From: a virus
Reading direction: 5' to 3' (one strand)
Virus record (IMG/VR): IMGVR_UViG_3300036761_003414
Span: 1 to 41,011 of that record
DNA: 41,011 nt
This document shows positions 1 through 7,662 of the stretch, in pieces. The number at the start of each line of letters is the position of its first letter. Positions within the stretch are counted from its first letter, which is position 1. Position numbers and translations under genes: made by a program. The notes below the pieces were generated by a model, which was given only the letters and a program-made list of their open reading frames with translations, did not search any database and had not been told where the DNA came from.

Positions 1-119
1 GACATCGTATCGAGCATCTTATAAAAAGATTTCTTCGATATAGGTCCCGTGACCTTGTGCTCGTCTGGCAACAAGTCATTTACAAGCAATCTTCCGAATG
101 TGTCAGTCCTATCTGCCAT
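1..119 (-). CDS. RNA polymerase beta-prime C-terminal subunit (partial, runs off window)
   Basis: This is the first 39 residues of a protein that continues beyond position 1. The visible stretch contains TFGRLLVNDLLPDE followed by KKSFYKMLDT. It matches the segment of bacterial beta-prime that follows the catalytic double-psi barrel (E. coli pattern TTVGR-L-x-EI-P ... KKAISKMLNT). The fused subunit at 1592-6952 ends just before this point, so this gene should supply the missing bridge helix, trigger loop and C-terminal regions, much like cyanobacterial RpoC2. The ATG lies two codons after the TGA of the LigD-like gene and in the same frame. No good Shine-Dalgarno is visible, so translational coupling or reinitiation is likely. 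The assignment rests on a short stretch but fits the operon context well. Confidence 0.75.
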   Translation of the reverse strand, partial: MADRTDTFGRLLVNDLLPDEHKVTGPISKKSFYKMLDTM

Positions 120-122
120 GGA

Positions 123-1595
123 TCAGTTCCGTCCTGCCATGTACGGAGAAGCTCCATCAAAACTCGAGACGTCCATCGCTGGACCCCAATCCGCATGGTT
201 ATCCCCTACGGCTGACGAGTTCTCCAACGATACACTGCCACCTCGTCGTTGAGCTCGGGGCAACTGCTGGAACATCATCGCAACTTGTCCCGCGGGAAGA
301 TGAGAATCTCCACTTTCCAAGGGACGGTTTCCCTCTCCATAGGACATCTCTTTTCCACGCATTCCCACAGGTTTAACCGCAGCTGCTCCAAGTTTGGCAA
401 GCGCCGCACGATATCCAGCAACGTAAAAAGCATTCTTCTCAGTCATATTCGTTGCCTTTCGAAGCAACCACTTGTTTTCATTCGTTCGATGCATCGCCAG
501 AGTGTCCCCGGAGCCGCGCTGAAAAACAACCTTATTTGGATTGATTTCCAAAACTTGAATAGGCTCCTTGTGCGCCATCTCCACCGTGCCCTTGCCGTAC
601 CCTTCACGAATAGTTTGCGGGCCTTTCGCACCAAAAGAAAGGGCGTAGTCCGCGCTATGCGTTGGCATCTGCAAAGCAAGGCGTGGCTTGGAGTCCGGAA
701 AAGAAGCCTTAGGGACCGCCCAGGAATGGGCCTGTCCTGTCTCCGGGTCAACGAGGCGCAAGTCCCAATGAGGTCCAGCCTTTTCAGCGACGTGTTTTTG
801 TATCGCGAGAGTCCAAGCCTTGCCCTTGGCAGTCGGCAGGAGCTGAGTCGTTCGCTCTCGGGGAATCCCTGGAGCAAACTCCCCGATGTCTTTTTGGGAC
901 AAGACACTCTTGATGGACGCATCAGTCTTGGGCTCGAATATGTCCAGCTTTTCACGCGCCACAGGCAACGCTACCAGTCCCGTCGTCGCGTTCAAAGAAT
1001 AGGGCGCCCGCACAGACCCTTTGGCATGGAACGTCGAGGTATCCAAGCGAATCTGAGTTCCTCCAGGAGGAGCATCCACAAGGTCGGGGCTCGACGTCTG
1101 CAGCGGGCGCAACGTCTTTTGAAGAAGCTTTCGGGCGGCGTCTGTCTTGAGCTCCTTCTCGAGTTCGGCGCGCACGTGGTAGCCTCGACCTCCTGAAAAA
1201 ACGATATTCGTATTCGTGACCTGAGGGAGTTTTCGCAACACGTCTTCAACGTGCTTCACCGTCTGCTTGAGCCGGCCGGGAGAGACCGCCGAGCCAGGGT
1301 CCAAATCTACCCACATTTCCCGTGTACCCTCGCCGAGGGTAGAGTGGAACTCCACGGTACGTTGCCTCGTAAGGTCGTCTAACGACTGGGGATTCAGAAG
1401 AAGAGGCTGCTTCTTCGCGTCGTAGCGTCGATAGATGGGCTCCCCGGGGGTGCGCTGCATCACAGTCAGAACAGGGTTGCTCCCGATATGCTGAAGAAGC
1501 TTTTCTCGAACCCCCGGGTCTTTATAGTAATCGACCACTTCCTGTTTAGTCAGGGTATAGTCCGGTCCGGAGATGATCGTCGGAGAATCTGTCAC
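123..1595 (-). CDS. LigD-like polymerase/primase plus 3'-phosphoesterase, no ligase domain
   Basis: This 490-residue protein has two recognisable halves. Residues about 20-225 resemble the LigD polymerase domain (archaeo-eukaryotic primase fold): VDLDP with Asp97 and Asp99, SGGRGYH at 134-140, then Asp185 and VRAPYSLN. Residues about 258-380 resemble the LigD 3'-phosphoesterase domain: KH (His268), HWDLRL (His276, Asp278), SWAVPK, H313-x3-Y317 and a GYGKG turn. In bacterial NHEJ these domains add nucleotides to broken ends and trim 3'-phosphates or ribonucleotides. The ATP-dependent ligase domain is absent. The start is GTG, overlapping the polymerase stop as GTGA. The C-terminal 100 residues are unrecognised. 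Its place inside an RNA polymerase operon is odd. Roles in priming, repair or transcript-end processing are all possible. Confidence 0.8.
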   Translation of the reverse strand: MTDSPTIISGPDYTLTKQEVVDYYKDPGVREKLLQHIGSNPVLTVMQRTPGEPIYRRYDAKKQPLLLNPQSLDDLTRQRTVEFHSTLGEGTREMWVDLDPGSAVSPGRLKQTVKHVEDVLRKLPQVTNTNIVFSGGRGYHVRAELEKELKTDAARKLLQKTLRPLQTSSPDLVDAPPGGTQIRLDTSTFHAKGSVRAPYSLNATTGLVALPVAREKLDIFEPKTDASIKSVLSQKDIGEFAPGIPRERTTQLLPTAKGKAWTLAIQKHVAEKAGPHWDLRLVDPETGQAHSWAVPKASFPDSKPRLALQMPTHSADYALSFGAKGPQTIREGYGKGTVEMAHKEPIQVLEINPNKVVFQRGSGDTLAMHRTNENKWLLRKATNMTEKNAFYVAGYRAALAKLGAAAVKPVGMRGKEMSYGEGNRPLESGDSHLPAGQVAMMFQQLPRAQRRGGSVSLENSSAVGDNHADWGPAMDVSSFDGASPYMAGRN

Positions 1596-4500
1596 GGCTT
1601 GCGGTCCTTGATGGTGACCCTCGTTCCCAGGTCTATCTTTCCTGAATTGTAGTCCGCCATCGCTTCGGCTTTGGTTTGGTAAACCTTTGCCTTCCCGCTT
1701 CCCGTAACCGCCGTAGCTTGCGCGAGCCCCATGACCGATTCCATCCGAGGCGCCACGAGTAGGTCGCCGCGAATCTTGTCAGTATAAAGCGTGTTCGAAA
1801 GCGTCATGCGCTTCACATCTTCGACAGCGTTCGCTCCAGCTGGAACGTGGACCATCATCGTATCCCCATCGAAATCGCTGTTCGTACCTACCTCCGCGAA
1901 AGGATTGATTCTTATGGTCTTTCCGGCATTGGGTATGGCATATGCTCCAACTATTCCATATCGATGCAGCGTCGGCGCACGGTTGATCATGACCGGCCGC
2001 TCCCGGGTCTCGCGCATCATCGCCTCGCGCGCCGCGGGATGCTTATCATCGACCATCTGCTTCGCCTGCAGCGCTGGATACCCCTGTCCCACGAGGCGCG
2101 TGATCATGAACGGTTTATACATCGTCCAAATCATATTCTCCGGGAGACCGACCTCGTCCATTCCCAGAGTCGTATCCGGGACAATCGTTCCGCGGCCGGC
2201 CAAGTCCTGCTGTTTCTTCAGGAGCTTGGAATGCACGTACCCGTACTTGGGGCTCCCCTGTCCTGCGATATACGTCAGGAATCCCTTGTGATTTCTACTC
2301 TTTGACTTCTGTGTGATGGGGTCGTTCATCCCATACACAGCTCCAACCGCTGATTGGAGAGTTCCTCGCAACTTGGCCTCTTCGTCAGGAAGCTTCCCAG
2401 ACTTCTTCAGCTCTTTGAACTGGTTGTTCACGTACACCAAGTCGCGGTACAGCGGATTGATGTCGCCGTAAATGAGCTCCTGCCCACCCTTACCTGGCAA
2501 CACCGGGCGAAAGATCGGAGGAAGAACCGGGATAACGCTCGAGATGTAAGCCTTCTCCGGAGATATGTTCTGCGCCTTCAATGCCCGCAAATACTTTATC
2601 TGCTTGGTGACATCATCGAGCACATTTCCCTTCTTATTATTCGCCATATCCATGAGTTCACTCTCACGTTTCGTGACGTCTATCTTCGCGAGCTCGGATT
2701 TAACGTAACCGATACCCTTTGTGCGCACGGTATTATCGAGCTGCGCGTTAGTCATCCCTAACAACCGCCGAACTGGGTCATTAAAAATAGGATTGATAAT
2801 AGGCTCGGCCAAATTGATATGTGACCACTTCGTTCCTTTCATTCCACCGGTGATTGCAGGATCAAAGAGCCCACCCTTTTCAGGCATTAAATTCTTAGCA
2901 CTGACGAGCTTCGCGTCCTGTATCTCACCTGCCGACATCTCCATCACGTCCGCGTCTGTGAGAGGCGCCAACCCTATCTTCGAGCCTTTACGATCAACAC
3001 GAACTCCCGCGCCTGTCAGCATATTGAAGAACTTGTCCGAAGCGAAAGACGTGCGCGGAGGAGGCGTGGGATATCCCAGCTGAAGAGCTCTCCAGTACTC
3101 ATCGTTCTTCTGACTCTTCAGGACCGAAGACTCACGCAACACATTCCGGGCGTTGTGTGCGACAAGCGCGTCGAACTCCATCTTACCTATGGCCTTTGCA
3201 CTCTCAGACCCACCCTTCGTAGGCTGAAGATTTGCGTCGTAGGTATCCACACCTCGTGCGCTGTAGTTGGTGTCCGTGGACTTGAACATCTTGAAGATGT
3301 ATTGGCGTCCCACCATCACGTTCGGGATACTCTTTCCAGAACGCGGGTCAAAAACCATCTCTTTGTCTTTTAGACCGTGCTCCTGAAGAAGGTCTTTCGC
3401 CCACTTCACATTATCTCTTCCTGAAAAGCTTTCGACGATGAGTGGCTTGCCCGTCTTCTCGACGACCTTTCCTACAGCTGTCTCAATTATTTGTGCGGGA
3501 TTCACGCGCGAGACAACACCTGCTGACGTTAAAAGAACATCGATAGGTCGTCCTGCTTCGTCTTTAATCATCTGGTCATCCGGAACGATTTCAGATACCA
3601 CACCCTTATTCCCGTATCGCCCGGAGTTACCTGACCACACAGGCTTTCCATTCACACGCACGTACAAGGTGTGATTTGGAATGGTAATACCAAACACTGG
3701 AGCATCTGAATCGATAACTCGCGTGTTCTGTTGGTTACCTCTCGGGTTATTGATGAACGGATTGCTACGTTTTCGGAGGAACCGCAGCGAATAACGTTTC
3801 GCATATTGCGGGCGTTTCACTGTATGCGTTGCGATGTTTGCAGAATACCCCGCGTGTAGCGCCAAGCGCTGTAGATCATCCGCTAACTGCCGCGAATACA
3901 CGACACAGACATCAGTCCCATCTCCGTACTGAATATGACTTCGTCCTGTCTGATGACCTGCGGCTTTTAAAACGCTATCAATAATTATCCCGGCTTGGCT
4001 AGGAGCCAGAGTGAATACCAATGTTGGAAGTCGCCGTTCTACGACGTCCCCTAATACTTGACAACTTAAATAAAAATCTCGGTCTCGGATAATCAAAATA
4101 TCACCTTGAATATAACTCTTATCTTTCAGGTGCGTATCTTGCAAAATAAGGTCCAACCAAGGACGTTCTTCTTCTAACATACGCGGACGTAGATAAATCT
4201 CTACAGAATGGTCCATAACTCCCTGTATAAGCGTCGCAGGAATAAGATGTCCTTTTACGGCGTATAAACCAACTAGTGCACACCATGAGTCTGACTCAGG
4301 AGCACTCTTCGGCGTCCAAATTCCTGTGCGCACCAATTGAAAAGGCTTATTAACCAATTCACGCGATGGGACTAATTTATTCCTATCACCATCTTTAATT
4401 ACCTGACTATGGTCCAACGTCACAGATAAATCTGCATGCTGTGAACGTACTAAAAAAAGTTGTCCTGCTTTAGAATAATAGTTAGTATGTGTAGGATTAT

Positions 4501-6952
4501 ATAAATGAATTATGCCCTGCGTATCGAGCGTATAACAAATATCATCGGTGGTAACATCTACAATGTACTTCCACCCCGTTGTCGTCAGGACTTCTGTATC
4601 TTCCGTGTAACAGAGTTTATCACCTATCTGCATAGGTTCCTGTGTTTTTATTGTGATTGCAATTCTCTTAGGCGTCTTTACGACATCCATAACTTCTCCG
4701 GGATGGTCATGGTCCCAGGTCTGCGTCGCATCTCGGAAAGGTCGGACGAGAGATTTGTGCAGACGTCCCAGAAGAATATCATCAGAAGTCAGGGTCGATT
4801 TCCGCAACCCAAATACGACAGGTTCCCCACTATTAATTTTCGCACCCGGGCGTACTACTCCTTCTTCATCTACGCCCTTGTAATAGTCATGTCCGTAGGT
4901 ATGTCCGTAATACGTCTTATGCTTCGTACTATTGAAAACCATGTCAGCGTCACGCGGGAGCACAATTTTATAGAGACGTTCGGACGTCAGCTTTTTAGCG
5001 GCGCCGGAACTGATAACTACCGCGTCATTTGAATTTGCTCCGTAATAAGGCATGTATGCAACGGAAAGATTTTTACCGAGAGCTAGCGTCTTATCTTTCG
5101 TGAAATTAGACTCCGCGAGGATCTCATCCTTCTTAACCTCATCCCCCGCTTTCACCGTGACGGTATGGTTGAGATAGGTCTTAGCAGCCATCGGCAAGTA
5201 CGTATCATATGACACGCGCACGAGGTCCGAGTCTTTATCCTTTTTAACGGCTGCTGTCTTATCATGTGGTCGAATGTAGATGTAATCCCCATCTACTTTC
5301 TCAATTGTTCCCGCAACTGGCGCTGTTGGGTTAACAATCGTCGCCATGAGATGCTCAAAAGATTTTCCACCCGGCGCCATTACCTGTACGTAGGGAGCTT
5401 CTCGATCAACTAACGAGATAGCTTGGGTCTGATGCTTGGACCCCATCAGTTGGCGATTCCCTTGCAACGATTCGATGAACGGAATGAGATTTGAAGTAGG
5501 TCCATACATCGCAGACGAGTGTGGTATTTGATACTGAACTTTACTAGCAGGAACCATCGCCACACGTCCATTAACAAGCGCTGAGACCTTCCCCTTTAAA
5601 ACTTGCTGAGGGAATGCCACGATTGAAGTTGCAATTTCTCCTGCCCGAATATGCTTTTGTTTCCCCGTCGCCAAATCGAACATGGGAACATAGATGTTAC
5701 CATCTTTATCATGATGCGCTCCAATAGCAGCACGGACGTCAATACCCGCTCGAAAAGACTCAGGCGTTCGAACAGGGTCGATAGCTCCAATCTGCGTCGG
5801 ATGAATCATCCGTGCTTCCATTGGAATAGCACGTTCGGAACTAATACCACCTTCACCCAATGCCGTCACACGTACTGCGGCATCGATGAGCTCCATGGGG
5901 TTGGTCTGCGTCGGAACAGCTGCCAACTGCGAGCCCGTGATGAATTTGACGAGGCCAGGAGTGAACGCCCCGGGAGCCATGGCCTTGCGTACCTCAGGGG
6001 TATTCTCGATTTTAATAGCAGCTCTACGCCCAATGTCTCGAGCATCGAGTTGGATACGCTCCTTGAAAAAGTCCTCTACTGAACGCAAAGATTTGAAGTC
6101 GAGATTATCTCGGTCATCGACTTCTTCTGGGTTACGGAAAATACTCAAAACTTTAGCTGATGCATCCAAAAGACTGTCAGGAGTTACGTGTCCATACGCG
6201 TGTCCCAACGTTTTTTCATTTACTTTTGGGTCCATCTTAGCCGTACCATAACGCTTAACAATCTCAGCCATCTTCGCATCGACAGTAAGATCGGGAAGAA
6301 GGGCATACGCCGGTACGACTTTTTTATAAAGACGGTCTACGTGTTGCGGAAGATTCTTTTCTAGCTTCTTTCGATTCTCATTCGCAAGAGCAGTACCCCA
6401 CTTCTTCGCGATAGTCTCATGGGACATACCCGATGCACGAAGAATGGTGTAAAGGGGAATCTTCGAGGATTCATATTCGAGTTCTGGCTCACCTTTTTCA
6501 GGGTCCATCGTTACATTAAAGTTCGAAGTACCTATGGTATTAAAACTTGCTTCGAGAATTCCATTAGCGCGCTTGCGAGCGTACACCCCTGGTTTAGGAC
6601 GCACCATATTCGCAATCGAATATTCATTTCCTCCGACAATAAGCGTGTGTCGTGGAGTAAACCACGGTACTCGAGCTAATGTAAATCCCTTCGCTTCATC
6701 CAAGACTTTACCCGTCTTCGCGTCTTTTATTTTCACTGTCCCCTTCGCGGTCTCGAAAAGAGAATCACCTCTCAAGATAGCCATCTTTTGCTCGTTCGAG
6801 GTGTAGTCTCGAGGAGTAAAAGAAACATCTGTCACTTCTATGATTTTGTTACGCGCCGTAATTGGGAATGATTCTGTCAGTCCTTCCACGACCTTATTCC
6901 GAATACGTTCGCGCTTCTCATCTGGACTTTGAAGGATGGGTGTCAAATTCAT
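1592..6952 (-). CDS. rpoBC: Fused RNA polymerase beta / beta-prime N-terminal subunit, intein-containing
   Basis: This 1786-residue protein joins the beta subunit to the N-terminal part of beta-prime. Beta signatures include the fork and active-site region before and after GDKL/SGRYGNKGVVSE. Beta-prime signatures include GGLFDPAITGG, RAPTLHRYGI and the catalytic NSDFDGD (Asp1693, Asp1695, Asp1697), which holds the active-site magnesium. The protein stops about 90 residues after that motif. The rest of beta-prime appears to be the separate gene at 1-119. Without the 329-residue intein (residues 781-1109) the enzyme is about 1457 residues, compact compared with E. coli beta plus beta-prime. I chose ATG 6952, preceded by GAGGT at suitable spacing, over an in-frame TTG at 6976. 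It transcribes DNA, presumably phage promoters. No alpha or omega gene is in the window. Confidence 0.92.
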   Translation of the reverse strand: MNLTPILQSPDEKRERIRNKVVEGLTESFPITARNKIIEVTDVSFTPRDYTSNEQKMAILRGDSLFETAKGTVKIKDAKTGKVLDEAKGFTLARVPWFTPRHTLIVGGNEYSIANMVRPKPGVYARKRANGILEASFNTIGTSNFNVTMDPEKGEPELEYESSKIPLYTILRASGMSHETIAKKWGTALANENRKKLEKNLPQHVDRLYKKVVPAYALLPDLTVDAKMAEIVKRYGTAKMDPKVNEKTLGHAYGHVTPDSLLDASAKVLSIFRNPEEVDDRDNLDFKSLRSVEDFFKERIQLDARDIGRRAAIKIENTPEVRKAMAPGAFTPGLVKFITGSQLAAVPTQTNPMELIDAAVRVTALGEGGISSERAIPMEARMIHPTQIGAIDPVRTPESFRAGIDVRAAIGAHHDKDGNIYVPMFDLATGKQKHIRAGEIATSIVAFPQQVLKGKVSALVNGRVAMVPASKVQYQIPHSSAMYGPTSNLIPFIESLQGNRQLMGSKHQTQAISLVDREAPYVQVMAPGGKSFEHLMATIVNPTAPVAGTIEKVDGDYIYIRPHDKTAAVKKDKDSDLVRVSYDTYLPMAAKTYLNHTVTVKAGDEVKKDEILAESNFTKDKTLALGKNLSVAYMPYYGANSNDAVVISSGAAKKLTSERLYKIVLPRDADMVFNSTKHKTYYGHTYGHDYYKGVDEEGVVRPGAKINSGEPVVFGLRKSTLTSDDILLGRLHKSLVRPFRDATQTWDHDHPGEVMDVVKTPKRIAITIKTQEPMQIGDKLCYTEDTEVLTTTGWKYIVDVTTDDICYTLDTQGIIHLYNPTHTNYYSKAGQLFLVRSQHADLSVTLDHSQVIKDGDRNKLVPSRELVNKPFQLVRTGIWTPKSAPESDSWCALVGLYAVKGHLIPATLIQGVMDHSVEIYLRPRMLEEERPWLDLILQDTHLKDKSYIQGDILIIRDRDFYLSCQVLGDVVERRLPTLVFTLAPSQAGIIIDSVLKAAGHQTGRSHIQYGDGTDVCVVYSRQLADDLQRLALHAGYSANIATHTVKRPQYAKRYSLRFLRKRSNPFINNPRGNQQNTRVIDSDAPVFGITIPNHTLYVRVNGKPVWSGNSGRYGNKGVVSEIVPDDQMIKDEAGRPIDVLLTSAGVVSRVNPAQIIETAVGKVVEKTGKPLIVESFSGRDNVKWAKDLLQEHGLKDKEMVFDPRSGKSIPNVMVGRQYIFKMFKSTDTNYSARGVDTYDANLQPTKGGSESAKAIGKMEFDALVAHNARNVLRESSVLKSQKNDEYWRALQLGYPTPPPRTSFASDKFFNMLTGAGVRVDRKGSKIGLAPLTDADVMEMSAGEIQDAKLVSAKNLMPEKGGLFDPAITGGMKGTKWSHINLAEPIINPIFNDPVRRLLGMTNAQLDNTVRTKGIGYVKSELAKIDVTKRESELMDMANNKKGNVLDDVTKQIKYLRALKAQNISPEKAYISSVIPVLPPIFRPVLPGKGGQELIYGDINPLYRDLVYVNNQFKELKKSGKLPDEEAKLRGTLQSAVGAVYGMNDPITQKSKSRNHKGFLTYIAGQGSPKYGYVHSKLLKKQQDLAGRGTIVPDTTLGMDEVGLPENMIWTMYKPFMITRLVGQGYPALQAKQMVDDKHPAAREAMMRETRERPVMINRAPTLHRYGIVGAYAIPNAGKTIRINPFAEVGTNSDFDGDTMMVHVPAGANAVEDVKRMTLSNTLYTDKIRGDLLVAPRMESVMGLAQATAVTGSGKAKVYQTKAEAMADYNSGKIDLGTRVTIKDRKP
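3626..4612 (-). other. Intein in RNA polymerase beta, 329 residues, with degenerate LAGLIDADG-like centre
   Basis: The insert separates GDKL from SGRYGNKG, a contiguous conserved beta motif near the active site. It begins with Cys (CYTEDTEVLTTTG), has a block B-like TLDH and ends with an Asn followed by Ser+1, so a class 1 splicing route is expected. The penultimate residue is Gly (WSGN) instead of the usual His. The central part has two patches that look like homing-endonuclease motifs (LVGLYAVKGHL and IIIDSVLKAAGHQ), but the acidic catalytic residues are replaced by Lys and Ala. Splicing is therefore plausible, while the endonuclease is probably dead. Boundaries come from continuity of the host motif and are exact to the codon if that alignment is right. 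Confidence 0.9.
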
Positions 6953-7027
6953 ATACGACCTCGACTTTGGGTACAAGTATATAGAGAGGAGACGTTCTCA
7001 TCACCCCTTGAGAGGAGGTGAAAAAGA

Positions 7028-7087
7028 ATGGTCATCCAACCCGGATTGATTCTAGCAGCACTGCTTCTAGCTGTGTTGCGTAAATAA
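7028..7087 (+). CDS. Putative 19-residue hydrophobic micro-protein
   Basis: The ORF reads MVIQPGLILAALLLAVLRK. It is preceded by a strong Shine-Dalgarno (GGAGGTG at 7014-7020, seven bases before the ATG), one of the best ribosome binding sites in the window. The product would be a single hydrophobic segment with a positive C-terminus, like small phage membrane peptides. It lies on the plus strand in the 155-base gap between the RNA polymerase gene and the zinc-binding protein, both on the minus strand. A hairpin followed by a T-run lies just downstream. No clear promoter is visible upstream. It could instead be part of a regulatory antisense transcript. Function unknown. Confidence 0.45.
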   Translation: MVIQPGLILAALLLAVLRK

Positions 7088-7092
7088 GCTCG

Positions 7093-7156
7093 GCCCTGGA
7101 GGCAGAGTCAATCCGTGTCCAGATTCTCATTAGAGGCCTCCAGGGCTTCTTTTTTT
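7093..7156 (+). terminator. Rho-independent terminator, plus strand
   Basis: A perfect 11-base-pair inverted repeat (GCCCTGGAGGC at 7093-7103 and GCCTCCAGGGC at 7136-7146) is followed by TTCTTTTTTT. The loop is about 32 bases, long for a classical terminator. It follows the micro-ORF at 7028-7087, and its right arm lies inside the 3' end of the opposing gene at 7108-7662. No T-run follows it on the minus strand, so it should act on plus-strand transcripts. Confidence 0.6.
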
Positions 7157-7662
7157 GCTTCTTCCTCTTCCTCCGCTTTTTGTTCCGCGATGATAGAAGA
7201 GTGCATAGGGGAAAAGATATCGGCTACTTCTTGTCGTTTGGCGGCCTTCGCAGATGCTGTAAGGTCGGGAGTCAACCACACCATATGGCAGCAGCGCGTC
7301 CCGTCGTGCAGCGTGAAATATTCCTGCGTCTGAAAAAGGATATCGCCTCGAAGACCTTGATTCAGGGTCGCTTCATAATCCGTGCGCATCGTATGCGGGC
7401 ATTCGTGGTCTCCTTCGTCTGGAAGCACGTAGTCTCCATGCTCGATACCCTTGATGCAACGGTGACATTGGCTCCAGGGTCTCCACAGCACGAAGACCCG
7501 TGAGTGTCCTGAGCAATTCAAACTCTGACCGAAGTTCGTCGGCTTCCCTTTTAAGGGATGTTTGGGCTCGGGCATGAACATTGCGATGTTATCCAGCGGA
7601 GCAACCGGGTCCTCGATGGCACTTGCACGAGATTCATTGATGGCATCTACGAAACTTTTCAT
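7108..7662 (-). CDS. Putative zinc-binding protein of the portal operon
   Basis: I do not recognise this 184-residue protein. It has metal-ligand spacing typical of a zinc-binding fold: Cys50-x2-His53, Cys66-x2-Cys69 and Cys88-x-His90. Residues about 140-184 are rich in Glu, Lys and Ala and probably form a charged helix. Its ATG overlaps the portal stop codon as ATGA, so the two are translationally coupled, and the RNA polymerase gene follows on the same strand. By position it may help head assembly or act as a regulator; the sequence does not decide. The terminator-like hairpin for the opposite strand overlaps its last codons. Confidence 0.6.
   Translation of the reverse strand: MKSFVDAINESRASAIEDPVAPLDNIAMFMPEPKHPLKGKPTNFGQSLNCSGHSRVFVLWRPWSQCHRCIKGIEHGDYVLPDEGDHECPHTMRTDYEATLNQGLRGDILFQTQEYFTLHDGTRCCHMVWLTPDLTASAKAAKRQEVADIFSPMHSSIIAEQKAEEEEEAKKEALEASNENLDTD

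Noticed and set aside
249-1196. A 315-codon plus-strand frame opposite the LigD-like gene
   Set aside because: No recognisable domain, basic low-quality composition and no ribosome binding site; the opposite strand encodes two intact domains.
4505-5032. A 175-codon plus-strand frame within the RNA polymerase gene as a separate homing endonuclease
   Set aside because: It crosses the intein edge, has no endonuclease motif and lies opposite strongly conserved beta-subunit sequence.
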